Source: Chthoniobacterales bacterium
Lineage (GTDB): Bacteria; Verrucomicrobiota; Verrucomicrobiia; Chthoniobacterales; UBA10450
Direction: 5' to 3'
DNA: 64,000 nt
Assembly (NCBI GenBank): GCA_013821455.1
Contig: JACDGS010000009.1
Location: 38,171 to 102,170, forward strand
The notes under the pieces: model-generated
What the model was told of the DNA's origin: nothing
Seen by the model: the letters and a program-made list of their open reading frames with translations, nothing else
The model's database searches: none
Position numbers and translations under genes: made by a program
Shown here: one piece after another, positions 18,020 through 27,265 of the stretch
Layout: the number at the start of each line of letters is the position of its first letter
Position numbering within the stretch: the first letter of the stretch is position 1

Positions 18020-18741
18020 ATCCGCCAGAGCGAACGATGGCTGCCGAACTCGGAAATTTCCCCGGACGACCTGCGCCCGACATAAATCGCGATCCCGATA
18101 ACGGTGATGAGTGTGCCGAGGAAAATGATGAGGACGAACCAGGGCGCGATATGTCCGACGCGCATGGCCCGGTAAAAAGCGCCGAAGCTTTCGATCGGCT
18201 CCTGCGCGTGCAGGAAAAGCTTCATGATCCAGGCGGCGATGATGAGGAGAAATATGAAAACGTAGTTGCGTTTCAGCCGGCGACCGACCGCGTCGAGCAT
18301 GCTGATTTTAAACGAGGGCAGGATCAGATCTTCGCAGACCAGCTTCTTCCATTCGCCCTGCAGCATCTGGCGATTTTCCATGATCATGGGGACGAGAAAA
18401 TGCGCCTCGAGCATGCGCACGCGCGCGCGAAAGGCGTCGTAGAATCGGTAACGCCGGGCCTCGATCCAAAGCATGATCCAGACGATGGCGAGATTAAAAA
18501 AGAAGATGAGGTGGGGCACGCCGGCATTGGAAAAAGCAATGGTGATGATCGCGGTTGTGCCGGTGACGGCCCAGTTCGTGGTCGTGTCGAGACGCGTGCG
18601 CCAGACCATGATTCGTCCCAGTTCGCCGCGATAGAAATGGGACATCGCGTTGACGTAGCCGGCGTCGTAAAGGCTGGAGACGGCGTGCGCGGCCGCGGCG
18701 ACTTCGACCGGCGTTGGGCTGGGATGAGATTCGGCGGCCAC
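18016..18741 (-). CDS. DUF2270 integral membrane protein
   Basis: The 241-residue protein has four predicted membrane helices (about 60-80, 85-105, 160-180, 200-222) and the DUF2270 pattern: Ser-His-Phe-Tyr-Arg-Gly-Glu-Leu-Gly-Arg, Trp-Arg-x-Arg-Leu-Asp-x-Thr-Thr-Asn-Trp-Ala, and Glu-Ala-Arg-Arg-Tyr-Arg-Phe-Tyr-Asp. The family has no assigned function. It is the first gene of a two-gene unit with mazG, with overlapping stop and start, and is divergent from the PTS IIA gene. Confidence 0.8.
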   Translation of the reverse strand: MAAESHPSPTPVEVAAAAHAVSSLYDAGYVNAMSHFYRGELGRIMVWRTRLDTTTNWAVTGTTAIITIAFSNAGVPHLIFFFNLAIVWIMLWIEARRYRFYDAFRARVRMLEAHFLVPMIMENRQMLQGEWKKLVCEDLILPSFKISMLDAVGRRLKRNYVFIFLLIIAAWIMKLFLHAQEPIESFGAFYRAMRVGHIAPWFVLIIFLGTLITVIGIAIYVGRRSSGEISEFGSHRSLWRI

Positions 18742-18795
18742 GGTGCTGGGGAATGATTCGACAACGCGCGCGCGGACGTCAATCTACATTCGGTC

Positions 18796-19263
18796 ATGAT
18801 CTCAATTCCGCTCGCCGATTTTTTCTCGGAAAAACATCTCGCGCTGGATCTGCGCAGCACGACGGCCGGCGAAGCGGTCTGGGAAATCGTCGAGCGCCTG
18901 CGCGAAAGCGGCGACCTGAACGAGGCGGAGAAATTCTACGATCTGGTGATGGAGCGCGAGCAGAAAAGCTCGACGGTGGCGAATGGCGGCGTCGCATTTC
19001 CGCACGCGCGCACGAACCTGGTCGACCGGATTTTGCTCGGGATCGGGCGAAGCAAAGCGGGAGTGACGTTCTCCGATAGCGCGGAACCGGTGCACCTGCT
19101 TTTCGTCATCGCCGTGCCGCAGCAGATGGTGAACGACTACCTCATCTGTGTGGGCGCGCTGGCGCGTTTGCTGAAGAATGAGGACCGGCGCAAAGCTTTG
19201 CTGGAAGCGACGACTGCCGCGGAGTTCTTCGAAGAGCTGCAGCGCGATCGTGAGGCGGCCTAA
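18796..19263 (+). CDS. PTS IIA-type (PtsN/fructose family) phosphocarrier domain protein
   Basis: The 155-residue protein is one PTS EIIA domain of the fructose/mannitol/nitrogen class. The phosphorylatable histidine is in Val-Ala-Phe-Pro-His-Ala-Arg near residue 72, and Pro-Val-His-Leu-Leu-Phe-Val-Ile follows. Such stand-alone proteins are usually regulatory (PtsN-like) and not part of sugar transport; no EIIB or EIIC gene is nearby. Its TAA stop (19261-19263) is supplied by a CCTAACGA octamer that also holds the stop of the convergent glycosyltransferase gene. Confidence 0.87.
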   Translation: MISIPLADFFSEKHLALDLRSTTAGEAVWEIVERLRESGDLNEAEKFYDLVMEREQKSSTVANGGVAFPHARTNLVDRILLGIGRSKAGVTFSDSAEPVHLLFVIAVPQQMVNDYLICVGALARLLKNEDRRKALLEATTAAEFFEELQRDREAA

Positions 19264-19322
19264 CGACGGCTTAATTCTTTCGCCGGGGGTGCGGCGCGCG
19301 CGGCTTCCGCGCATTCGTTAGG
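19259..19322. repeat. Inverted pair of octamers at a convergent gene junction
   Basis: CCTAACGA at 19259-19266 and TCGTTAGG at 19315-19322 form an inverted pair about 48 bp apart. The first copy contains the stop codons of both convergent genes (TAA on plus, TAG on minus). The second lies inside the glycosyltransferase frame only by position on the other strand's 3' region and could pair with the first in RNA. Confidence 0.7.
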
Positions 19323-20036
19323 CATGGACCGACCCTGGGTATAATACCAGCGATGTAGTCGATGCGGCGAGCAACCGCACCAATAAAGCAAAATGAAAAG
19401 ACCGTTCTGAATCGAGGTGCGCCAGGCGCCTCGATCCAGGTGGCGGCGGCTCGATGACTCGATCGGCGGATCAAGAACCGCGATGCGGCCGGCCCGGCGA
19501 AGGCGGCGGGAGAACTCGATGTCTTCCATGAGCGGGACCGGAGCAAAACCGCCTAACGAATTAAAGATTTCTCGCCTAACGAAAATCGATTGATCGCCGA
19601 AGAGCGTGCCGCCGCGCCGCGTAAAAAAACGGGCGACTTTTTCCAGTCCGTGAAGATGTGGATGCCGACGGTCGAACTTTCGATAAAAAGCCCCGCCGAT
19701 CACCGCCGGATCGCGCAGGGCGCGCGCGATGGCGGTGAGATGTTCCGCGCGCAGAATCGCGTCGGCGTGCTGAAAAACCATTACGTCTCCCGAGGCCCGG
19801 GAAGCGCCCAGATTCATCTGCGCGCCGCGGTTTGGCTCCGGCGCACCCAGGTAAATCCCGCCCGCGCCGCGCACGAGATCTTCGATCGCCGGGTCGGCCG
19901 ACGCATCGACCACAATCACTTCGTGCAATTCCTTCAGCCTAACGAGTGCAGGAACCAGCTCCTGCAAATGCGCGCGGTCGTTCCAACTGGGGACGACCAC
20001 GCTGATTCGCACCGGCGCCGCCGGGCTTTCGCTCAC
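19260..20036 (-). CDS. GT2-family glycosyltransferase (selenodomain-associated transferase 2 type)
   Basis: The 258-residue protein has a GT-A fold: Val-Val-Pro-Ser-Trp-Asn-Asp at the start, Val-Val-Asp-Ala-Ser near residue 42, Asn-Arg-Gly-Ala-Gln-Met-Asn near 70, then Phe-Gln-His-Ala-Asp as the DXD equivalent near 90, and Gly-Asp-Gln-Ser-Ile-Phe-Val near 150. These features fit the TIGR04283 group. The donor and acceptor are unknown. Its TAG stop (19260-19262) overlaps the stop of the convergent PTS gene. It overlaps the upstream rhomboid-like gene by 4 bp. Three octamers lie in the coding region. Confidence 0.85.
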   Translation of the reverse strand: MSESPAAPVRISVVVPSWNDRAHLQELVPALVRLKELHEVIVVDASADPAIEDLVRGAGGIYLGAPEPNRGAQMNLGASRASGDVMVFQHADAILRAEHLTAIARALRDPAVIGGAFYRKFDRRHPHLHGLEKVARFFTRRGGTLFGDQSIFVRREIFNSLGGFAPVPLMEDIEFSRRLRRAGRIAVLDPPIESSSRRHLDRGAWRTSIQNGLFILLYWCGCSPHRLHRWYYTQGRSMPNECAEAARAAPPAKELSRR

Positions 20037-20869
20037 GAGGATTTATTGAGCAGGCGATTGCGCGCGCGATCGAGCGCGCGGCGCTCGCTCGCAGTCAGGC
20101 TGCCGATGCCGGACTTGGAAATCTTATCAAGCACGGGATCGATCGAATCGTAAATGTCTTCGCCCTCCGCCGTGCGTGGCGCACTCTCGCGCGGGACAAC
20201 TTGGAATTTTGGCTTGCGGCGGAAAAGTCCGGTGACCGCCGCGGGCAACTCAAAGGGCACCTGTTTCCCAATCAATCTGAGGTAAATAAAACTCGTTAGG
20301 CACATTCCCCAGAGGACGGAGAGATTGCCCCACTCATGGTTAGGCAAGGTCTGCATCGAAGCCAGGACGAGGCCGGCAAAGGCGAGCCATTTCAGCGTGA
20401 CCCAGCCGAAAAGCTCAACGTTAGGATAGAGGGTGGCGAAGGCGATAAACATGCCCACCGAGATTTCGTACGAGCCGTAGTAGGTCCAGTGCACGCCCCC
20501 CGCGCTCCAGCAGGTGAGAAAAACCGGAGGCACGAGCAGCAGTAGCGCGAGGAGGGTGAGATAACGCTGGCGGCCTAGATATTTTTCTACTTCAACGCCC
20601 GACCAGTAGAGGAAGAAAATGTTGAAGAGGAAAAAGAATGAGGCGCCCTGGATGAGCACGCAGGTGATGGGTTGCCAGACCGATCCATGCCAGAACGACC
20701 ACGTCGTAAAAGCGAACGGCGTCACCACGTCCCAATGCGCAGAAAGCGCGATGACGGTGGCGAACATTCCGATGACGAACGCCGCGACCACGATGGTGGT
20801 GATGCGAATCGGGTAGCGTCCCATCCAACCAACCGGCTGGTAGTCATCGGAGGTAACCACGCCAAACAT
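20033..20869 (-). CDS. Rhomboid-like membrane protein, probably catalytically inactive, with DUF6576-type tail
   Basis: From the ATG at 20867-20869 (a GTG lies 6 bp upstream) the protein has 278 residues and six membrane helices in the rhomboid arrangement. The helix that should carry the catalytic Gly-x-Ser-Gly instead reads Gly-Ser-Tyr-Glu-Ile-Ser-Val-Gly-Met, and no clear catalytic histidine follows, so protease activity is doubtful. The C-terminal soluble tail ends in Ile-Asp-x-Val-Leu-Asp-Lys-Ile-x-x-x-Gly-Ile-x-Ser-Leu-Thr-x-x-Glu-Arg, a small helical domain often joined to rhomboids. It overlaps the glycosyltransferase start by 4 bp. Confidence 0.75.
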   Translation of the reverse strand: MFGVVTSDDYQPVGWMGRYPIRITTIVVAAFVIGMFATVIALSAHWDVVTPFAFTTWSFWHGSVWQPITCVLIQGASFFFLFNIFFLYWSGVEVEKYLGRQRYLTLLALLLLVPPVFLTCWSAGGVHWTYYGSYEISVGMFIAFATLYPNVELFGWVTLKWLAFAGLVLASMQTLPNHEWGNLSVLWGMCLTSFIYLRLIGKQVPFELPAAVTGLFRRKPKFQVVPRESAPRTAEGEDIYDSIDPVLDKISKSGIGSLTASERRALDRARNRLLNKSS

Positions 20870-21014
20870 CACCACAGTTAAAGGCCCCGGTTCGTCGAGC
20901 GCAAGCGAGTAGCGGCGCGCGCGTCCCTGGACATTTTCGCGCTCAGATTTTCCTTGGCCATCCAGCCGAAGCGGTCAGATTAAATGCCCGCTGCATCGTG
21001 CGGCGAAACACTTT

Positions 21015-22826
21015 ATGGAAAATATCGCCCCTGCCATCTCGCTGCCCGCTGGCTTGGGCGAAAACAAAACGCGCAATCAAGCGGTGCTCGCTTGGGTGGC
21101 AGAGATCGAGTCGTTAACCGAGCCGGAAAACATTTTCTGGTGCGACGGCTCGCAAGCGGAGAATGATTTTCTCCTCAGCGAAGCCTGCCGCCTGGGCGTG
21201 CTCATAAAGCTCAACCAGGAGAAAGCGCCGGGCTGTTATCTGCATCGGTCGAGCCCTAACGACGTCGCGCGGGTGGAGCAGTTCACACTCATCTGCACGC
21301 CGACGAAAGCGGAAGCCGGTCCGACAAATAATTGGGCTGAGCCCGGCGAAACCTACCGAAAAATTAACGGCTACCTCAAAGGCGCGATGCGCGGGCGCAC
21401 CATGTATGTCATTCCCTACATCATGGGGCCGGCGGAATCGCCCCTCGCTAAAATCGGCTACGAAATCACGGACTCGATTTACGTCGTTCTGAGCATGCGG
21501 ATCATGACGCGGATGGGTGCGAAAGCGTCCGAGAAGCTCGGCGAAAAAGCCGACGCGGAATTCAATCGCGGCGTGCACTCGCTCTTGGATATCAACCCGG
21601 AGCGCCGTTGGATTTGTCACTTCCCGCAGGACAACACCATTCTCTCAGTCGGCTCCGGTTACGGCGGCAATGTTCTCTTGAGCAAGAAATGTCTCGCGCT
21701 CCGCATCGCTTCCTACCTCGCGAAAAAACAAGGCTGGCTCGCGGAGCACATGCTCATCCTCGGCGTCGAATCGCCGGAGGGAAAAAAGCACTACGTCGCG
21801 GCGGCGTTCCCGAGCGCTTGCGGCAAGACGAATTTCGCCATGCTCATTCCGCCGAAACATTTTGCCGGCTGGAAAATCACCACCATCGGCGACGACATCG
21901 CGTGGATGCAGATCGGTGACGACGGCCGGCTCTACGCGGTCAATCCGGAGAACGGTTATTTCGGGGTCGTGCCGGGCACGAGTTACAAATCGAATCCGAA
22001 CGCGATGAAGTCGATTGAGCACGACACGCTCTTCACCAACGTCGCCCTAACGAGTGAAGGAGAGGCCTGGTGGGAAGGAAAAGACGGTCCTGTGCCTGAC
22101 GAGGCGACCGATTGGAGAGGCAACCCCTGGACACCGGCCGCGAAAGAAAAAGCGGCGCATCCGAACAGCCGTTTCGCCGTGCCCATGCAAAACAATCCAG
22201 TGCTCGACGCAGAGGTGGAAAATCCGGCCGGCGTCCCGATCAGCGCGATCATTTTTGGCGGACGGCGGAGCGACACGATGCCGTTGGTTTTTCGCGCCTT
22301 CGATTGGGAGCACGGCGTTTACGTCGGCGCGACCATGGCTTCCGAGACGACGGCGGCCGCCACTGGCGCGGTCGGCCAGGTGCGGCGCGATCCGATGGCG
22401 ATGCTGCCGTTCTGCGGCTACAACATCGGCGATTACTTCCGGCACTGGCTCGAGACGGGACCGCGCCTAACGAACCCGCCGTTGATCTTTCACGTTAACT
22501 GGTTCCGCAAAGACGCGACGGGAAAATACCTCTGGCCTGGTTTCGGCGACAACATGCGGGTGCTGAAATGGATGATCGATCGCTGCGAAGATAAAAGCGG
22601 CGCGCAAAGAACGGCGATCGGCTGCATCCCGCGCGCGGAAGATCTCGATCTCGAAGGATTGGAAGGGGTCTCAGCGGAGCAGTTGAAAACTTTGCTTTGG
22701 GTTGAGCCTAACGAATGGATGAAAGAGCTCGCGGGGCAGAAGGAGTTCTTCGACTCGCTTGCGCCAAACGTTCCGAAGGAGTTGCTCGCGCAGGGCGAGA
22801 AACTCGCGGAGCGGCTGGATCGTTAG
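21015..22826 (+). CDS. pckG: Phosphoenolpyruvate carboxykinase (GTP)
   Basis: The 603-residue protein is a full-length GTP-dependent PEPCK. The phosphate-binding loop reads Phe-Pro-Ser-Ala-Cys-Gly-Lys-Thr-Asn near residue 275, followed by Thr-Ile-Gly-Asp-Asp-Ile-Ala-Trp with the metal-binding aspartates; Phe-Trp-Cys-Asp-Gly-Ser lies near residue 43 and Asn-Trp-Phe-Arg-Lys-Asp near 500. It interconverts oxaloacetate and phosphoenolpyruvate for gluconeogenesis. It is monocistronic and divergent from the rhomboid-like gene. Four octamers lie in the frame (21255, 22046, 22466, 22707), and a fifth (22820) supplies the TAG stop. Confidence 0.96.
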   Translation: MENIAPAISLPAGLGENKTRNQAVLAWVAEIESLTEPENIFWCDGSQAENDFLLSEACRLGVLIKLNQEKAPGCYLHRSSPNDVARVEQFTLICTPTKAEAGPTNNWAEPGETYRKINGYLKGAMRGRTMYVIPYIMGPAESPLAKIGYEITDSIYVVLSMRIMTRMGAKASEKLGEKADAEFNRGVHSLLDINPERRWICHFPQDNTILSVGSGYGGNVLLSKKCLALRIASYLAKKQGWLAEHMLILGVESPEGKKHYVAAAFPSACGKTNFAMLIPPKHFAGWKITTIGDDIAWMQIGDDGRLYAVNPENGYFGVVPGTSYKSNPNAMKSIEHDTLFTNVALTSEGEAWWEGKDGPVPDEATDWRGNPWTPAAKEKAAHPNSRFAVPMQNNPVLDAEVENPAGVPISAIIFGGRRSDTMPLVFRAFDWEHGVYVGATMASETTAAATGAVGQVRRDPMAMLPFCGYNIGDYFRHWLETGPRLTNPPLIFHVNWFRKDATGKYLWPGFGDNMRVLKWMIDRCEDKSGAQRTAIGCIPRAEDLDLEGLEGVSAEQLKTLLWVEPNEWMKELAGQKEFFDSLAPNVPKELLAQGEKLAERLDR

Positions 22827-22845
22827 GCGAGGCCTATAGGACCTA

Positions 22846-24249
22846 TCAATAAGCCGACGCCGGGGGCACCACCAACTGCACACAGGTCCGCGCGATGATG
22901 CCGCACTCCAGCATCAGGTTCCAATTTTCCAAATACTCCAGATCGCAGGCCACCCGGTTTTCGATGTCCTGGTTCGTCTGCGCTTCGCCGCGGAAGCCGC
23001 GCACCTGCGCGAGGCCGGTGATGCCCGGCTTCACGAACGCGCGCACGTGGTAGCTCGACATCAACTGCGCAAACTGCGCGTTGTGCTCAATCAAATGCGG
23101 GCGCGGGCCGACCGTGCTCATCTCGCCGCGGAGCACGTTCCAGAACTGCGGAATCTCGTCGAGGCTGAGTTTGCGAAACCATTTGCCTAACGAATAAATG
23201 CGCTCGTCTTCCGTCGTCGCCTGGCGCGTGATGTCGTGATTAGCGGAATGCATGGTGCGGAATTTCAGAATCTCAAAATGCTTATTCTGGATGCCGGCGC
23301 GGATCTGCCGATGGAAGAGCGGGCCGGGCGATTGCAGGCGCTGCGCCAACCAAACGATGAGCGCGAGCGGCGGGAAGACGAACAACATGATCGGCACGGT
23401 GAGCACGACATCGAGTCCGCGTTTGAAGGCGCGATTAAGCGGATTCTCCAGCGGCTCCTCGCGCAGGCCGATGAAGCGAAAACCGTCATCCTCGAAATGG
23501 ACGACGGGGTGGCGCAGTTTTTCCTCAAGATCGCTCACGATCAAAAGCCGCACCCCGAGCTGATCGCACGCCGCGATGACGCCGCGATTCAGTTCATCGA
23601 GCTGCGGAAACTCGAGCATGATGACCTGCGTCACCCCCTCTCTCTCGATGATGGAACGCAATTTTCCGGTGCCGCCGAGCACGGGGATTTTATCGTCGGT
23701 GCAATCGAGCGGTTCTTCGCAAATAATTCCAACCGTGCGCAAGCCGACATCGGCTTTGCGGCGGAGCCAGCCGCGCAGTTGTTTCGCTTTTGCGGTCGAG
23801 CCGACGAGGAGCGTTTTCTCATCGCGCAATCCGAAAATTCCGCGCGCCAAAAATTGCGGCAGAAAATGATGCGAGAAGAGGAGCGCGATGTAGAGCCACG
23901 GCACGAAATTGAAGAAGAAAATTCGCGAGATGAAGGCGTCCTTGGCCGCGATCAGATAAAGGACGAGCGCGCCGACGCTGGCGATCGTTTGTCGCAGCGC
24001 GAGCCGATGTTGCCGGAGCAATTCTGCCTGGAGAAAATAATTTTTCGAACCTTCGCGACTGAGGGATTCGGCCAGAATCCCCACGAAAAGCATCATGCAG
24101 TAGGTGGTGTAACTGCCGCGGGTGAGCTTCCCGCTCGGCGAATAAAAGGTCACCATCACCCAGACGCCAAACCAGAAGAGCGCGGCCACGAGCACGAGCT
24201 GGCAAAGCAGAAAAACCCGGTACAAACCTTGCGTGCGCTGGGTGAGCAT
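22846..24249 (-). CDS. Polyprenyl-phosphate sugar-1-phosphate transferase (exopolysaccharide initiating)
   Basis: The 467-residue protein has four or five N-terminal membrane helices, a middle nucleotide-binding-like domain, and a C-terminal bacterial sugar transferase domain from about residue 270. That domain has the family's landmarks: Lys-Arg-Gly-Leu-Asp-Val-Val, Leu-Lys-Phe-Arg-Thr-Met, Leu-Asp-Glu-Ile-Pro-Gln-Phe-Trp-Asn-Val-Leu, Gly-Pro-Arg-Pro-His and Lys-Pro-Gly-Ile-Thr-Gly. It transfers a sugar-1-phosphate to undecaprenyl phosphate at the inner membrane as the first step of a repeat-unit polysaccharide. A divergent O-antigen-ligase gene supports a polysaccharide role. Confidence 0.9.
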   Translation of the reverse strand: MLTQRTQGLYRVFLLCQLVLVAALFWFGVWVMVTFYSPSGKLTRGSYTTYCMMLFVGILAESLSREGSKNYFLQAELLRQHRLALRQTIASVGALVLYLIAAKDAFISRIFFFNFVPWLYIALLFSHHFLPQFLARGIFGLRDEKTLLVGSTAKAKQLRGWLRRKADVGLRTVGIICEEPLDCTDDKIPVLGGTGKLRSIIEREGVTQVIMLEFPQLDELNRGVIAACDQLGVRLLIVSDLEEKLRHPVVHFEDDGFRFIGLREEPLENPLNRAFKRGLDVVLTVPIMLFVFPPLALIVWLAQRLQSPGPLFHRQIRAGIQNKHFEILKFRTMHSANHDITRQATTEDERIYSLGKWFRKLSLDEIPQFWNVLRGEMSTVGPRPHLIEHNAQFAQLMSSYHVRAFVKPGITGLAQVRGFRGEAQTNQDIENRVACDLEYLENWNLMLECGIIARTCVQLVVPPASAY

Positions 24250-24390
24250 GGTTATCGATCGGAACGGAAGGCCAACTCTGACGCGGAATCGCAGCCGGAG
24301 CGCGCGTCGTCAGTCGAGAGTTTCATCAGTGGCCTTCGCCGAGGATTAAAATCATAAAGCTACTCCCATACCATCGCGAATCTCCGAGCC

Positions 24391-26766
24391 ATGCAAACTG
24401 AGCGCGCCCAGCACGACGACCGATCACGCCCGGCCAGCGGGGCCGCAGCGGGTTGGACGGGAGTCACCCTGGCGTTATTCGTCGTCCTCGGGTCGTTTCT
24501 CGGCGGAACAACGACGCGCTGGAGCGAGGGCATCGTCATGGCGGGCTTCGGCCTTTTGCTGCTGGCGCGGCCGCCGCGCTTTTCTCTCGGGCCGACGCTG
24601 AATTTATTAGCGCTTCTTTTTTTGGCGCTCGCCGCCGTCGCGTTTTTGCCCGCGGCTTGGTTTCACGTTCCCGCGTGGCGCGTTGCCCTAACGAATGACT
24701 TCGGGCTCGCGCTGCCCCCTACGCTCAGCGTGCAGCCATGGTTGACGCTCGAGAGCTGCGTCACGCTTCTCGCGGGCCTGACGTGGATTTATTACGTCGC
24801 CACCTTTGCGGCTGACCTCCGCGACATCCGGCTTGCGGCGCGCGTTTTTGCGGGCGGCATGATTGCTCTCGCCGCGCTCTGCATCGTGCTCCATCTGCGG
24901 CAAACCGCGCTGCCTTTTTGGCACAACGTGCGCAACTTCGGCCCCTACCCGAATCGCAATCAAACCGGCGATCTCTTCGGCATTTCGACACTGATCGTTC
25001 TGGCCTGTATGCGGGAAGATTTTCGGCGCGGAAATCTGCGCTGGATCGTCTGGGCCGGCGGTGTCGGCGTCTTGGTCGCTGCGCTCGTGCTCGATTTTTC
25101 GCGCGCCGGGATTCTGCTTCTCGTTCTCGGCGTCGCCGCCTGGCTCGTTAGGCTGGCCTTCCGCAAATGGAGCGGCGCCGGCGTCGCTGTGGGCGTTTCA
25201 GTGCTGCTTGTTCTCTTCGCTGCGCTGCTCCTTTTCGGCGGCGAAACGATCGCTCGTTTTCACCTGCGGCTCGACAGCGACGAGTCGATGACCTCCGATT
25301 TTCGCTGGCTCATTTTTCACGACGCCTGGACGATGATCAAAGCTTCGCCCTGGTGCGGAGTTGGACTGGGAAATTTCGAAAGCGTCTTCGCCCTCTTCCG
25401 CAACGCTTCGCAAAGTGCGAATCGCGCCCTTCATCCCGAGAGCGATTGGCTTTGGCTTTGGAGCGAGATGGGCTGGCCTGCCCTTCTTCTCTTGGGCGCT
25501 GCGGCGCTGCTTTTCGTTAGGCGCGCACTTCCCTTGCAGGAAGGGACGAATCAGCGGCTTCGTTACGCGGCGTTGCTTGGCGCGTTGCTCTTTGCGCTGC
25601 ACGGTTTCGTCGATGTCTCGGCGCATCGCTTTGGCACTTTTCTCGCCGGGACTTTTCTCCTCGGACTCGCGCAGCGCCGGCCAATTGCGACCGCGCCTTC
25701 TCGCTGGTTGCCGCTGGTCTTTCGCCTAACGGGTCTTGTTCTCCTCGCGCTCGGGACGACTTGGTTTTTTGCCTGGCGCAATCACGCGCTTCTTCCCGGT
25801 GACCTCGGCGTGGAGGAGGCGAAGGCCGCCGCGACCGCGGCAAATCGCGGCCATCGTTATGCCGAAGGCATCGCTTTCGCTGATCGAGGGTTGCAATGGG
25901 CGCCGCTCGATTGGCAACTTTATTTCATCCGCGCGGACGCGCGCATCGGCCTGCGCGAGCCCAATGCGGAAGCGCTGGCGGATTTTCGCCGCGCGCGTTT
26001 TCTGGAGCCGAGCGCTGCTGAATTGCCCTTCGAGGAAGGCAAAGCCTGGCTCACCGTCGAACCAACGTTGACGCTCACCGCCTGGCACGAAGCCTTGCGG
26101 CGCCGGCAGACCGATCCGGCGGGCCTTTACTCGCAAATGTTTCCCCTCGCGGAAGCCGATCCGCGCGTTCTCGCGCGGCTGGGCGATTTTTCCGCAGGCG
26201 ATTCGAGCCTAACGATCATCTACCTGGAAAATATCCCACCCGCGAAATTTCCCGCCGCGCTCCAGGAACTGCGCGCGCGCGATCCGGAACTTGCGCAACT
26301 GAATGCAGCGCAAAAGACGCGCCTCTTTGCTCTTTGGTCACGTCGCGAGTCGCTCGACGATCTGGTGCGCACGAGCAAAGACCATCCGGAATGGACGAAA
26401 TTTTCCTGGCCGGGAGTGGCCCGCTGGCACGCAGACCATCACGAATTCCAGCAAGCCTGGGAACTCGTTAGGCAAAACGCGCCCGTGCCCATTTTGCCGG
26501 AGAACAAGAGCGCGGATTCGATTCCGCAATTGGAGCAGCGGCTCTTCGCCAATCCACGCGACTACGCTGTCGGTTACGAGCTTTTCCGCGCGCAGAGCGC
26601 GAGCGGAAAAGCCGACGATGCGCTCGCCACGGCGCGCCATTTCACCGAGCAACGCGACGCCCCGGACTATTTTCATTACCTTGAAGCCGAAGCTTGGGCT
26701 GCGAAGCAAGATTGGGAACGTGCCTGGCGCGCGTGGGATTCGCAGAGCGCGAGCGAACGTCACTGA
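24391..26766 (+). CDS. O-antigen ligase/polymerase-family membrane protein with TPR C-terminus
   Basis: The 791-residue protein has about ten to twelve membrane helices in the first 450 residues with the Wzy/WaaL signature region (Asn-Phe-Gly-Pro-Tyr-Pro-Asn-Arg-Asn near 190, Phe-Ser-Arg-Ala-Gly near 235, and Gly-Val-Gly-Leu-Gly-Asn-Phe then His-x-Glu-Ser-Asp-Trp near 325-350). The last 330 residues are soluble and helical with TPR-like repeats, an arrangement seen in large O-antigen-ligase-type proteins. It probably polymerises or attaches the polysaccharide started by the divergent sugar transferase. Five octamer copies lie in it. Confidence 0.85.
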   Translation: MQTERAQHDDRSRPASGAAAGWTGVTLALFVVLGSFLGGTTTRWSEGIVMAGFGLLLLARPPRFSLGPTLNLLALLFLALAAVAFLPAAWFHVPAWRVALTNDFGLALPPTLSVQPWLTLESCVTLLAGLTWIYYVATFAADLRDIRLAARVFAGGMIALAALCIVLHLRQTALPFWHNVRNFGPYPNRNQTGDLFGISTLIVLACMREDFRRGNLRWIVWAGGVGVLVAALVLDFSRAGILLLVLGVAAWLVRLAFRKWSGAGVAVGVSVLLVLFAALLLFGGETIARFHLRLDSDESMTSDFRWLIFHDAWTMIKASPWCGVGLGNFESVFALFRNASQSANRALHPESDWLWLWSEMGWPALLLLGAAALLFVRRALPLQEGTNQRLRYAALLGALLFALHGFVDVSAHRFGTFLAGTFLLGLAQRRPIATAPSRWLPLVFRLTGLVLLALGTTWFFAWRNHALLPGDLGVEEAKAAATAANRGHRYAEGIAFADRGLQWAPLDWQLYFIRADARIGLREPNAEALADFRRARFLEPSAAELPFEEGKAWLTVEPTLTLTAWHEALRRRQTDPAGLYSQMFPLAEADPRVLARLGDFSAGDSSLTIIYLENIPPAKFPAALQELRARDPELAQLNAAQKTRLFALWSRRESLDDLVRTSKDHPEWTKFSWPGVARWHADHHEFQQAWELVRQNAPVPILPENKSADSIPQLEQRLFANPRDYAVGYELFRAQSASGKADDALATARHFTEQRDAPDYFHYLEAEAWAAKQDWERAWRAWDSQSASERH

Positions 26767-26813
26767 CAAACGTCTTGCGAGCCATACCCCCGGGGTGCAA
26801 GCTCCGCGTCGCT

Positions 26814-27125
26814 ATGCAAGCCTGCCGCCGCTTCCGCGCCTTCATCACGAGCGGCTTGCTCTGCGCTTTTCTCATCGCTCTCGGTCTTGCGGCCGCGCCG
26901 CAAATGCACGAGCGCTTTCACGCCGATGCCGATTCGGCTAACCATGAATGCGCTGTCACTCTCATCGCCGCGGGCAAATGCGCACAGGGTCACGTAACTC
27001 CGATGATGCCGCCGCCGCAGCCAGCGGCTCTCGTCGAGAAAATTTCCGTCCTCACTCCGATAGATCGCGCGACGCCATTTCTGCGTGCGGCGATTTTCGA
27101 GCACGCTCCGCCCGTTTCCGCCTAA
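26814..27125 (+). CDS. Small secreted or membrane-anchored Cys/His protein near metal-uptake genes
   Basis: From the ATG at 26814 the product is 103 residues with one N-terminal hydrophobic helix that may be a signal anchor. After it come Met-His-Glu-Arg-Phe-His, an Asn-His-Glu-Cys-Ala-Val-Thr-Leu-Ile-Ala-Ala-Gly-Lys-Cys segment and Gly-His, spaced like possible metal ligands. I recall similar small proteins beside zinc-type ABC transporter genes in Verrucomicrobia, but no function is established. Its TAA stop is part of an octamer (27121). The porin gene follows 140 bp downstream on the same strand. Confidence 0.6.
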   Translation: MQACRRFRAFITSGLLCAFLIALGLAAAPQMHERFHADADSANHECAVTLIAAGKCAQGHVTPMMPPPQPAALVEKISVLTPIDRATPFLRAAIFEHAPPVSA

Positions 27126-27265
27126 CGATTGGATGAACCGCGCCCAACGCGCGGCAGCGTCGCCCGCGCGTTCCTCGCGCCGCTGAATCCAATTCGCGCC
27201 GAACGCATTGCTCGTTGTGTTCCAAGTATCCGGTCGATGAACCGGAACAAAGCGGGAGGAGTCAG

